Assembly (NCBI GenBank): GCA_964419545.1
Contig: CAYQQU010000001.1
Coordinates: 124,001 to 188,000 of the forward strand
Direction of reading: 5' to 3'
Length of the DNA stretch: 64,000 bases
Origin: CAYQQU01 sp964419545
GTDB lineage: Bacteria; Bacteroidota; Bacteroidia; Chitinophagales; Saprospiraceae
Shown here: positions 1 to 8,153 of the stretch, piece after piece
Layout: each line of letters begins with the position of its first letter
How positions within the stretch are numbered: position 1 is the first letter of the stretch
Position numbers and translations under genes: made by a program
The notes under the pieces: model-generated
The model's database searches: none
Told to the model about the DNA's origin: nothing
Seen by the model: the letters and a program-made list of their open reading frames with translations, nothing else

Positions 1-2070
1 CCTTCCGGCGGGGCCGGCGGATTTACTTATCAATGGGATAATAACGACCTGGGGGCCACTGCCGCCGGACTTTCGGCGGGACAAGTCAGCGTGACGGTCA
101 CCGACGCCAACGGCTGCGAAGTGGTCGCCACTACCAACATTGAAGAGAACGCAGAGCTGGTGGCGACCGTCTCCACTACCGATCCACTATGCAACGGCAG
201 TGCGGACGGTGCGGCCTCCGTATCCGTGGAAGGGGGAACGGCGCCTTACAGTTACGATTGGAGCAACAGCCAAAATACGCCGAGTGCAGATGGACTGGCT
301 GCCGGATTCCATCAGGTAGACGTCACGGACGACAATGGTTGTACGACCACCGTGGCGTTTTCGCTGGGCGAGCCCGCCCCATTGTCGGCTAGCCTCTCGA
401 CTACGCTGGTTTCCTGTGACGATCTTCCCGACGGCACCGCAACGGCCGCCCCCACCGGCGGTACGTCGCCTTATACGTATTCCTGGAGCGATCCGGCAGG
501 ACAATCCGAGGCCACCGCAGAAGGCCTGTTGGTTGGTCCGGTAACGGTTACCGTCACCGACGCCAACGGTTGCACCTTCGTCGAGTCGGCACAGGTAGGC
601 GGTGTACAAGCCATTGCGCTGGAACTGACCAGCGAAGACGTGAGTTGCTACGACGGCAACGATGGCGCTGTCGCGGTTGCCGCTGTCGGCGGCTCCGGCG
701 CCTATACCTACAGTTGGAGCGACTCGTCGATCCCGGATACGGAAACCCCCGCCGGCCTCACGGCAGGTCTTTACACGGTAACCGTCACCGATCAGAGTGG
801 TTGTTTCGCCATCGATAGCGTCGCCATCAGTCAGCCGGAGCCGCTGGTGCTGAGTGCGACCCCCGAACACTTGCGCTGCGCCGGCTTGCCGCAGGGGGCG
901 ATAGCATTGGAAGTTACGGGGGGCGTACCGCCTTTTTCCTACATCTGGAGTAACGGAGAGCAGGAAGAAGACCTCGCCGGCCTGCCGGCCGACAGTTACG
1001 AGGTGACGGTTACAGATGAAAACGGCTGTACCGCCGGTCTGTCGGTAGCGATCAACGAACCACCACCCCTGGAACTGAACTTTGAGGTTACGCCGGTAGA
1101 TTGCTATGGCGAAGCCACGGGAGGAGTAGTAGCGTTACCTCGTGGCGGGGTCGGCAACTATTCCTTGCAGTGGCCCGACGGGGGCGCTCAGCCTGAACGG
1201 ACCGACCTCCCTGCCGGTGATTATACGGTAGTGCTGACGGATGACAACGGCTGCGAGCTGGAACGACAAGTAGTGGTTCCGCAGCCCGAAGCGCCTCTGG
1301 AGGCTGAGATCCAGGCAGATACGGTTTCCTGTTATGGGTTCCGCGACGGCCGGATAACTGTCTTGCCGACGGGGGGGACGCCTTTTTATCAATACAGTAT
1401 CGACGGCGGACCATTTACCAGCAGCCCCGTGTTTATCGGCCTGGAGCCCGGCTTTTACAATATTCAGATAAGGGACGTCAAGGGCTGTGAATGGTCGGTA
1501 AGCGGGGTGGAAGTGATGGAACCCCAGCCGATCGTCGTAGATCTCGGTCCCGACCTGACGATAAAGTACGGCGATACCACAACCGTAGAAGCGATCGTCA
1601 GTGGCGGTGTCCGGCCGTTTAGTTATCTATGGAGCCCTTACGACTCCCTGCGAATGAGTTGTGAAGATTGTTTCGATCCACTGATCAGCGTGCTGGAACA
1701 AACCAGCTTTCGGGTGGAAGCCACCGACGCCAACGGCTGTACCGGAGAGGAGATCATCACCATTTTCGTCAGTAAGGAGCGGCGCGTCTTTGTGCCTACC
1801 GGCTTCACGCCCAATGGCGACGGCGCCAACGACCGGTTGCTGGTGCACGGCGAGGCCGGCGTACGCATTGACATGTTTCGGGTCTTTGATCGCTGGGGAG
1901 AGCTGCTCTTCGAAGCGAGCGATTTCGATGTGAACGACGAAATGGCCGGTTGGGACGGCAGCTTCCGCGGCTCCGGCGTAGAAGGCGGCGTCTATATCTG
2001 GCAGATGGAAGTCACTTATCCCGACGGTTCTTCGGAGCGCTTGTCGGGCAGTACGACTTTGATTCGCTAG
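1..2070 (+). CDS. SprB-repeat / CHU_C gliding-associated surface protein, C-terminal part
   Basis: The reading frame is open from base 1, so the N-terminus lies outside the window. The visible ~690 residues are tandem SprB-type modules of about 75-80 residues, each with a Cys near the start, a GG-x-PYxYxW core and an ending close to TVTDxNGC. From about position 1785 comes a CHU_C / T9SS type B sorting domain starting FVPTGFTPNGDGAND and ending in the usual ...STTLIR. Family knowledge: such proteins are exported by the type IX system and displayed on the cell surface as adhesins or gliding components. Cargo function beyond adhesion is inference. A strong terminator follows the stop codon directly. 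Confidence 0.9.
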   Translation, partial: PSGGAGGFTYQWDNNDLGATAAGLSAGQVSVTVTDANGCEVVATTNIEENAELVATVSTTDPLCNGSADGAASVSVEGGTAPYSYDWSNSQNTPSADGLAAGFHQVDVTDDNGCTTTVAFSLGEPAPLSASLSTTLVSCDDLPDGTATAAPTGGTSPYTYSWSDPAGQSEATAEGLLVGPVTVTVTDANGCTFVESAQVGGVQAIALELTSEDVSCYDGNDGAVAVAAVGGSGAYTYSWSDSSIPDTETPAGLTAGLYTVTVTDQSGCFAIDSVAISQPEPLVLSATPEHLRCAGLPQGAIALEVTGGVPPFSYIWSNGEQEEDLAGLPADSYEVTVTDENGCTAGLSVAINEPPPLELNFEVTPVDCYGEATGGVVALPRGGVGNYSLQWPDGGAQPERTDLPAGDYTVVLTDDNGCELERQVVVPQPEAPLEAEIQADTVSCYGFRDGRITVLPTGGTPFYQYSIDGGPFTSSPVFIGLEPGFYNIQIRDVKGCEWSVSGVEVMEPQPIVVDLGPDLTIKYGDTTTVEAIVSGGVRPFSYLWSPYDSLRMSCEDCFDPLISVLEQTSFRVEATDANGCTGEEIITIFVSKERRVFVPTGFTPNGDGANDRLLVHGEAGVRIDMFRVFDRWGELLFEASDFDVNDEMAGWDGSFRGSGVEGGVYIWQMEVTYPDGSSERLSGSTTLIR

Positions 2071-2088
2071 CGAATAGCTCTGGGCTGT

Positions 2089-2125
2089 AAAACGGTCGAA
2101 CCATTGGTTTTGGTTCGACCGTTTT
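2089..2125 (+). terminator. Intrinsic terminator after the SprB/CHU_C gene
   Basis: A perfect 15-bp inverted repeat (2089-2103 with 2111-2125) with a 7-nt loop ends in TTTT. It starts 19 bp after the stop codon and 23 bp before the next start codon. Confidence 0.85.
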
Positions 2126-2147
2126 ATATCTTGATGGGAAAAAAAGT

Positions 2148-3212
2148 ATGAAACGAGTCTTATTGCCGGGGATCGCTTTGCTGGGATCTCTTTTCTTCGC
2201 CCTTACCGCCTGCGAAAATACGCAGGCGTCCAACCAGCAGCAAACCACCGAGAAGATGGAAAAAACGAGATCGAAGGCGGAATACGCCATCGTCATCCAC
2301 GGCGGCGCCGGTACGATACGCCGCGAAAGTATGACGCCCGAGCAGGAGGCCGAATACCTGGCGACGCTCAACGCCGCCCTGGATATCGGCGAGGCGATCC
2401 TGCAAGAAGGCGGCGCCGGCATGGATGCGGTCGTACAGACCATTATGCACCTCGAAGATTCTCCGCTGTTCAACGCCGGGAAGGGCGCCGTTTTTACCAA
2501 TGAAGGCAAAAATGAGCTGGATGCCTCCATCATGGAAGGCGCCAATCGCAATGCCGGGGCCGTCGGCGGGGTGACGACGGTCAAAAACCCGATCACCGCC
2601 GCCCGGGCCGTCCTGGAAAGATCGGAACACGTGTTGCTGACCGGCGAAGGCGCCGAGCGTTTCGCCCGGGAGCAGGGACTGGAAATGGTGGCGCCCGAAT
2701 ATTTTCATACCGAGCGGCGCCGGCGGTCTTTAGAGCGGGCGTTGGAGAAAGAGAACGGACAGACCGGACAGGCCGACAGCGAGTCTCCCGGCGATTACAA
2801 ATTCGGCACCGTGGGTTGCGTGGCGCTGGATAAAAACGGGGATATCGTAGCCGGCACCTCTACCGGCGGGATGACCAACAAGCGCTACAACCGCTTCGGT
2901 GACGTACCTGTGATCGGCGCCGGCACTTACGCCAGCAACCGCTCCTGCGGCGTCTCCTGCACCGGGCACGGCGAGTTTTTCATCCGCTACGCCGTGGCCC
3001 ACGATATGGTCGCCCTCATGGAGTACAAGGGGCTTTCCCTGGCCGAAGCCGGTGATGCGATCATCCACGGCGTTCTGAAAGAAGCGGGCGGTTCAGGCGG
3101 CCTGATCGCACTGGATCAATACGGCAACGTCGCCATGCCGTTCAACTCGGCGGGTATGTACCGGGGATACGCCAAACCCGGCGAGAGGGTGGTGAAAATT
3201 TTCGAAGAATAG
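2148..3212 (+). CDS. Isoaspartyl peptidase / L-asparaginase, Ntn-hydrolase, lipoprotein
   Basis: 354 residues. The N-terminus has a lipoprotein signal ending LTAC (Cys22), so a membrane-anchored, exported form is predicted. The body matches the plant-type asparaginase / beta-aspartyl peptidase family: VIHGGAGTI near residue 50, and the GTVG segment whose Thr (residue ~221) would be the N-terminal nucleophile after autocleavage, followed by AGTSTGGMTNKRYNRFGD. The family hydrolyses isoaspartyl dipeptides and asparagine. Length fits the family plus a signal. The gene stands alone: a terminator lies upstream and the next gene is convergent. Confidence 0.9.
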   Translation: MKRVLLPGIALLGSLFFALTACENTQASNQQQTTEKMEKTRSKAEYAIVIHGGAGTIRRESMTPEQEAEYLATLNAALDIGEAILQEGGAGMDAVVQTIMHLEDSPLFNAGKGAVFTNEGKNELDASIMEGANRNAGAVGGVTTVKNPITAARAVLERSEHVLLTGEGAERFAREQGLEMVAPEYFHTERRRRSLERALEKENGQTGQADSESPGDYKFGTVGCVALDKNGDIVAGTSTGGMTNKRYNRFGDVPVIGAGTYASNRSCGVSCTGHGEFFIRYAVAHDMVALMEYKGLSLAEAGDAIIHGVLKEAGGSGGLIALDQYGNVAMPFNSAGMYRGYAKPGERVVKIFEE

Positions 3213-3218
3213 ACCGGC

Positions 3219-3253
3219 TGAGCCCGGATGAATTCATGAATAATCCTGGCTCA
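3219..3253. terminator. Hairpin between convergent genes
   Basis: TGAGCCCGGAT (3219-3229) pairs with ATCCTGGCTCA (3243-3253), one mismatch in 11. It lies just after the isoaspartyl peptidase stop. No T-tract follows, so the terminator role is uncertain. Its inner part resembles the ATGAATAATCC motif found again at 12.08 and 58.83 kb. Confidence 0.45.
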
Positions 3254-3324
3254 GCAAGTACTTTGGGCTGAAGTGGGATAGCAGCAGCTTTCCTTTAATA
3301 GCCTGCTTGACGGCCAAGGTAGAA

Positions 3325-5073
3325 TCAATTGAACTGCAGGACTTCCCGTACGTCGGCTTCGGTTTCCACTTTCCGGTCGATGCGTTCCATTTGGAAAGTG
3401 TATTGACCGTCGGTTTGGCGGATTTGTTTAAACGCCTCCGGCCGGAAGACAGCGATGTTGTCCTGCTCATCTACGATCCAAAGCAGGTTGTCGGAGTTGG
3501 TGTTGAAATGGATCGGTGTTTCCTCGGTCACCAGGAAGCGATAGATCGTGTTTTGGCTGCGGTCGGCGAGGAAGGCGATCCCGTTCTTGAACGACCGGCC
3601 CTCCTCATCGACGAAGCGGGCCCGGAGTTTTGCCATAGAAGGCGGAATGGGGCGGTCGCAGTTCCAGATACCGAAGCTATTGGCCTTAAATCGATTAATA
3701 ACTTTACGCCGGTTGACGTATGCGGTAGCGGCGTTGGGGTCTAGATTTAATCCTTCGATCTGCTCGTTATAGCGACGGCGGGCCGCTTCGCGTTGCGGCG
3801 CGGTTTGGGTCAGCAACTGCCGGCGGTAAGCTTCGCGGCGGGATTCCCATGCTTCCAGGTCATTTTGGTATTGGGCCAGCGCCCGTTCGTAGCTTTCCAT
3901 GGCGGCGTCCAGCGCGCCGTCGGTGAGTACCGGGTTGATGATTAGCTCGACGGTATTGTCGCTGTGGACCAATTGCAGCTCGTAAGTCCAGTCGTCGACG
4001 CGGTGAAACCGGATTTCCTGCCATTGTACGTTGAAGGCGCGTTCGTCGTAGGGCGGGCTTTCGGGAGAAACCTGCCAGATGATGTTCCCGGCGAGGCTTC
4101 GGAGTTGTCGGATCGCGGCGCGGGCGCCGCCGGAATATACGACCTGCTCGTCGTCGAACTCGCCGGGGTCCAGTTCCAGGGTGGGTGCTTCCCCGTCGGC
4201 CGGTTTAGGAGCGGTGGGTTTTGCCGGGGGCGGGTCGCGTCGTTCGAAAGCGGCGAGTTCAGCCTCGATGCCGGCGTCGATCTCGGCGATAGCGGCGGCC
4301 AATTCCCGTTTGAAGGGATAGCGGGGGTCGCCTTGTTCGAGCACTTCGTCTTCGATGATCTGGATGCGGTCTACGTTGGTGTACACCCAATTGCGGGCCG
4401 CGGTGTCCAGGCGGTAGATATTGTACCGCGGCGGTACGTTAATATTGGGAACGTCAATGACGGAGACGAGCTCCACGTCGATCGATTTACCGGGAGCCAT
4501 GCGCACTTTTTGGCCGTCCTGTTCGGCGTAAATTTCGATCATGCCGGCCGATTCGAGATTATAGCGCACGCCGGCAGAGTCGTAGACCATGGGAATGCCG
4601 CCGAGGAAAAAATCGACAAAATCGTGCATTTCCCGGTAGTGAATATTGACTTCTCCGGTTACGGCGCGGCCGCGGTCGTTGACAAAAGCCGCCCGGGGGA
4701 CGACGAGGCGGGAACCGCTTTGGTATTCGTACACTCCGCCCTGGCTGGCGTCGACGGCAAAAGAGGCGTAGTCGGGGGCAATGCTCTCAATAGGGGGATT
4801 GACGTGCGCCTGCCCGGCGAAGAACGCGTCGGCGGTTGCCCGGTAGTTGTCAGCCGCGGGGTCGGGGCGGAAGAAGAAGAAAGCCAGTACGGCAGCGACC
4901 GTTGCGGCGGCCGCCGGATAGGTGTAGCGGCGCAAAACCCGGATACGGGCGCGGGGCGCGGGGGCTTTGTCCTTTTCGTAAGCCGAAAGAAGCGCGTCAA
5001 AATCCTGGTGTTGCTGGATTTTTTCGCGGGATGGCTCTTCCGGATTAAATTGAATGTGGTAATTCTTACCCAT
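3325..5073 (-). CDS. Membrane protein encoded after an ECF sigma factor, possible anti-sigma
   Basis: 582 residues, not assigned to a named family. Residues 1-45 are soluble and would be cytoplasmic. A single membrane segment follows at about 49-68 (YPAAAATVAAVLAFFFF). The rest is a large presumably periplasmic part with a beta-rich first half (residues ~90-210) and charged, partly coiled regions around 250-300 and 390-440. It starts 48 bp after the ECF sigma gene on the same strand. Sigma plus single-pass membrane protein is the usual ECF/anti-sigma layout, but no recognised anti-sigma domain is visible in the short cytoplasmic part. Function is therefore inferred from context only. Confidence 0.6.
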   Translation of the reverse strand: MGKNYHIQFNPEEPSREKIQQHQDFDALLSAYEKDKAPAPRARIRVLRRYTYPAAAATVAAVLAFFFFRPDPAADNYRATADAFFAGQAHVNPPIESIAPDYASFAVDASQGGVYEYQSGSRLVVPRAAFVNDRGRAVTGEVNIHYREMHDFVDFFLGGIPMVYDSAGVRYNLESAGMIEIYAEQDGQKVRMAPGKSIDVELVSVIDVPNINVPPRYNIYRLDTAARNWVYTNVDRIQIIEDEVLEQGDPRYPFKRELAAAIAEIDAGIEAELAAFERRDPPPAKPTAPKPADGEAPTLELDPGEFDDEQVVYSGGARAAIRQLRSLAGNIIWQVSPESPPYDERAFNVQWQEIRFHRVDDWTYELQLVHSDNTVELIINPVLTDGALDAAMESYERALAQYQNDLEAWESRREAYRRQLLTQTAPQREAARRRYNEQIEGLNLDPNAATAYVNRRKVINRFKANSFGIWNCDRPIPPSMAKLRARFVDEEGRSFKNGIAFLADRSQNTIYRFLVTEETPIHFNTNSDNLLWIVDEQDNIAVFRPEAFKQIRQTDGQYTFQMERIDRKVETEADVREVLQFN

Positions 5074-5121
5074 ATTTTACTTTTTTCACTCGGCGGTAAT
5101 CGGCCCGGCAGCGTTGGGCCT

Positions 5122-5685
5122 TTACCGGTGAATCTTTTTCTTCAATCGTTCCAGGATGCGGTAGGTCCTCACTTTGGCGTTGCTTTCGGTAATATCCATG
5201 ATCTCGGCGATCTCTTTAAAAGGGCGTTGTTCGAAGAAGCGCATTTCAATCAGCTGAATGTCGCGTTCTTTCAGTTCGTCGAGGGCGCCGACGAGCAGAT
5301 CGCGCAGCCCGTCGTCCGGCGGCTCCTCCATCTCATCGAGCATACCGGAAAGGTTGACTTCGTCGATGCTCACCACCCGGTTTTTTTGCTGTTGCCGGTA
5401 GTACTGCGAAATTTCATTGCTGGCGATGCGGTACAGCCAGGCGGAAAAGGGCACCCCCTGAAAAGTGTAATCCTTCAGGTTTTGCATAGCTTTCAGGAAA
5501 ACCTGAGAGCACAGATCCGCCGTAAGTTCTTCTGCAGCGGTGCGGCGAAAGATGAAACGGAAGATAGGCTCGTAGTACCGGTTATACAGCGATCGAAAAT
5601 GGGCGGGATTTTGCTGGGCAGCCTGTATCTCCAGCCATTCCTCTTGCATTCGCTCGGTGGAAACCGTCTTTCTTGTCAGGCTCAT
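5122..5685 (-). CDS. RNA polymerase ECF sigma factor
   Basis: 187 residues from the chosen ATG. Region 2 is visible as FRSLYNRYYEPIFRFIFRR...DLCSQVFLKAM...FSAWLYRIASNEISQYYR, and region 4 as the C-terminal helix-turn-helix RPFKEIAEIMDITESNAKVR. An in-frame ATG at 5766 would add 27 residues, but a promoter-like TATCTTTTG lies at 5734-5742 (minus strand) between the two starts, and AAAGGACGA precedes the ATG at 5685, which favours the shorter form. The neighbour downstream is a single-pass membrane protein that may be its regulator. The target regulon cannot be seen. Confidence 0.88.
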   Translation of the reverse strand: MSLTRKTVSTERMQEEWLEIQAAQQNPAHFRSLYNRYYEPIFRFIFRRTAAEELTADLCSQVFLKAMQNLKDYTFQGVPFSAWLYRIASNEISQYYRQQQKNRVVSIDEVNLSGMLDEMEEPPDDGLRDLLVGALDELKERDIQLIEMRFFEQRPFKEIAEIMDITESNAKVRTYRILERLKKKIHR

Positions 5686-5887
5686 TCGTCCTTTTTTTGC
5701 CAGGGTGCTAATGGTCATTACATTGGAAAACATCAAAAGATACACATTTTTGGGATTCCTGCCCACTTCATGGTCAAAGGCAAAAAAATGATTGGGTTAA
5801 AGCCTGTTATTGCCATAATGCCGGGCGGGAAGAAAAGTAACAATCCGGGCCTCTTTTTTCTTGTGGGTAGAACGTTAAAAATTGTCT

Positions 5888-6583
5888 ATGAAAATTAGTG
5901 TAATTATTCCGGTCCTGAATGAAGCGGAACATATTACCGATCTGGTCGTTCATTGTCGCCGCCATACCGGGCCCGAGACGGTGGAGGTGATCGTAGTGGA
6001 CGGTGGGAGTACGGACGAAACCGTTGCGCGGGCCCGGCTGTCGGGCGCCCGGGTATTGCATTGCCCGCAGCGGGGCCGGGCCCGCCAGATGAATTACGGA
6101 GCGTCCGTCGCCCGCGGCGAGATACTGTATTTTATTCATGCCGATACCATACCGCCGGCTTCTTTTGCGGCAGACCTCTTCGAATCGGTGCAAATGGGCT
6201 ATCCTATCGGATGCTATCGCTTTCGGTTTGACGGCGGTCCGGCGCTATTGCGGATCAATGCCTTCTTTACGCGTTTTGACCGGCTGTGGTGCCGGGGCGG
6301 CGATCAGACGCTTTTCATCACGCGCCGCCTTTTTGATGAACTGGGCGGCTACCGCAGCGATTACATCATTATGGAAGAGTTCGATCTGATCACCCGCGCC
6401 CGGTCGAAGGCGCCGTTCCGGATAATTCCCAAGGACGCGATCGTTTCCGCTCGGAAATACCAGCAAAACGGCTACGTGCGGGTGCAGTTCGCCAACTGGC
6501 TCGTATTCAATATGTACCGTTGGGGCTATTCCCAGGAAACGCTGGCGGCCACTTACCGGCGGTTGTTGAAATATCGTTCCTGA
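5888..6583 (+). CDS. Family 2 glycosyltransferase (TIGR04283-like)
   Basis: 231 residues. GT-A fold signatures: SVIIPVLNEAEHI at the N-terminus, VIVVDGGSTDET (nucleotide-binding DGGS), HADTIPP as the DxD-type site and GGDQTLFITRRLFDELGGY. The pattern fits the short GT2 subgroup TIGR04283, members of which sit in varied glycan or lipid loci; acceptor unknown. The ATG at 5888 is preferred over the in-frame TTG at 5882. The gene is divergent from the sigma operon and stands ahead of the PLP decarboxylase. Confidence 0.82.
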   Translation: MKISVIIPVLNEAEHITDLVVHCRRHTGPETVEVIVVDGGSTDETVARARLSGARVLHCPQRGRARQMNYGASVARGEILYFIHADTIPPASFAADLFESVQMGYPIGCYRFRFDGGPALLRINAFFTRFDRLWCRGGDQTLFITRRLFDELGGYRSDYIIMEEFDLITRARSKAPFRIIPKDAIVSARKYQQNGYVRVQFANWLVFNMYRWGYSQETLAATYRRLLKYRS

Positions 6584-6660
6584 ACGGCCGGAGTTATTGC
6601 TTTTGTGCTTAGCTTTGACCGCCCCCGGTCCCGATGGAGCTTCAAAAAATTATGTTATTT

Positions 6661-8118
6661 ATGGACACCTCTCTACTCGATCGCGCCTACGATCCGGAAC
6701 AATTTCGGAAAGAAGGCCATCAGCTGGTCGACTTACTGGCCGACTACCTCGCAGCTGCGCGCACTGAACCCGGCGCTCCGGCCATAGCCTGGCGGCCCCC
6801 GGCGGAGCAGTACGATCACTGGGCCGCCGGTGGCAAGACGGCCGGTGACGCTTCGTTGTCCGCTTTTTTCGCCGAAGTGCTCGACGGATCAGTGAAAATT
6901 CACCGGCCCCAGTACATGGGTCATCAGCTGAGCCCCACTGCACCGGCGGCGGCCCTGGCCGGTCTGCTCGGCGATTTTCTGAATAACGGCATGGGGGTCT
7001 ATGAAATGGGCGCCCCGGCCACCGCCATTGAACGGGTGGTAGTTAAAAAGGTAGCCCGGGCGATGGGAATGCCCGACGCGGCCGACGGCCTGCTCACTTC
7101 GGGCGGCACCCTGGCCAATCTGACCGCCCTGCTCTGCGCTCGCAGCCTAAAGGTATCGCCGCCTGTCTGGCGGGAGGGTGGCGGCGCTCAGCTGGCCCTG
7201 CTGGTTTCCGAACAGGCGCATTATTGCGTGGATCGCGCCGTCCGCATCATGGGCTGGGGGGAAGATGGGATCGTAAAAATACCCGTCGACGATCAGTTTC
7301 GCATGCGCACCGATCAGCTGGAGGCAGGACTCGCCCGTGCGCGTTCCGCCGGCCGGCAGGTGATCGCCGTGGTAGGCAGCGCCTGCACCACCGCCACGGG
7401 CGCCTTTGACGACCTGTCGGCCATCGCCGATTTCTGCAGCCGTCATGATTTGTGGTTCCACATCGACGGGGCGCACGGGGCGGCCGCGGTTTTTTCGGAC
7501 CGCTACCGGCATTTGGTAGCCGGCCTGGACCGGGCGGATTCCGTGGCGATGGATTTCCACAAAATGCTCATGACCCCGGCCATCGCCACCGCCCTCATTT
7601 TTCGAGATGGCCGGCACGCTTTTCACACCTTCAGCCAGCAAGCCGATTACCTTTGGAAAAAAGAACGGGAGGAGGAATGGTACAACCTGGCGAAGCGCAC
7701 CTTCGAGTGCACCAAGCTCATGATGGGAGTGAAGGTGTATACGCTGATCCGAACGTACGGTCTGGAGTTGTTTGACGCCTACGTCACTCGCGTCAACGAC
7801 CTGGGCAAGGTTTTCGGGGAATTGGTTGCGGCCCATCCCGATTTCGAACTGGCGGCCGCTCCGCAATGCAACATCGTTTGTTTCCGTTACCGGAACGCGG
7901 CGCACGACGCCCGACAACGGGACGAACACAACGCCCGCATTCGACAGGCGGCCCTGGAAAACGGGCAATTTTATCTGGTGCAGACGCGTCTGAACGGTCA
8001 GACGTGGCTGCGCGTTACCCTGACCAATCCGTTTACCGAGCCTGCCCATTTGCAAGGGTTGCTGGCGCATTTGTCGCAATTAGCCGTTCGCAGGGAAGGG
8101 GTAGCGGGCGCCGGTTGA
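6661..8118 (+). CDS. PLP-dependent group II decarboxylase
   Basis: About 485 residues. The fold-type I group II decarboxylase family (glutamate, diaminobutyrate and aromatic amino acid decarboxylases) is recognised from RPQYMGHQLSPTAPAAALAG, TSGGTLANLTALL (phosphate binding), HIDGAHGAA with the PLP-pairing Asp, and DSVAMDFHKML whose Lys (~301) carries PLP. The substrate cannot be told from sequence. The start is uncertain: ATG at 6634 is in frame, but TAGCTTTG (6610-6617) looks like a -7 element and would leave a leader of only about 10 nt for 6634, so 6661 (MDTSLL) is chosen. The polX gene follows after 35 bp. Confidence 0.85.
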   Translation: MDTSLLDRAYDPEQFRKEGHQLVDLLADYLAAARTEPGAPAIAWRPPAEQYDHWAAGGKTAGDASLSAFFAEVLDGSVKIHRPQYMGHQLSPTAPAAALAGLLGDFLNNGMGVYEMGAPATAIERVVVKKVARAMGMPDAADGLLTSGGTLANLTALLCARSLKVSPPVWREGGGAQLALLVSEQAHYCVDRAVRIMGWGEDGIVKIPVDDQFRMRTDQLEAGLARARSAGRQVIAVVGSACTTATGAFDDLSAIADFCSRHDLWFHIDGAHGAAAVFSDRYRHLVAGLDRADSVAMDFHKMLMTPAIATALIFRDGRHAFHTFSQQADYLWKKEREEEWYNLAKRTFECTKLMMGVKVYTLIRTYGLELFDAYVTRVNDLGKVFGELVAAHPDFELAAAPQCNIVCFRYRNAAHDARQRDEHNARIRQAALENGQFYLVQTRLNGQTWLRVTLTNPFTEPAHLQGLLAHLSQLAVRREGVAGAG

Positions 8119-8153
8119 GGTTATTCGCTTTTTCATTTGTTAAGCCATTTACG

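Noticed and set aside
3964..5898. 644-codon open frame on the plus strand
   Set aside because: It lies antisense to the ECF sigma factor and its membrane partner, shows no domain and has the composition of a GC-rich shadow frame.
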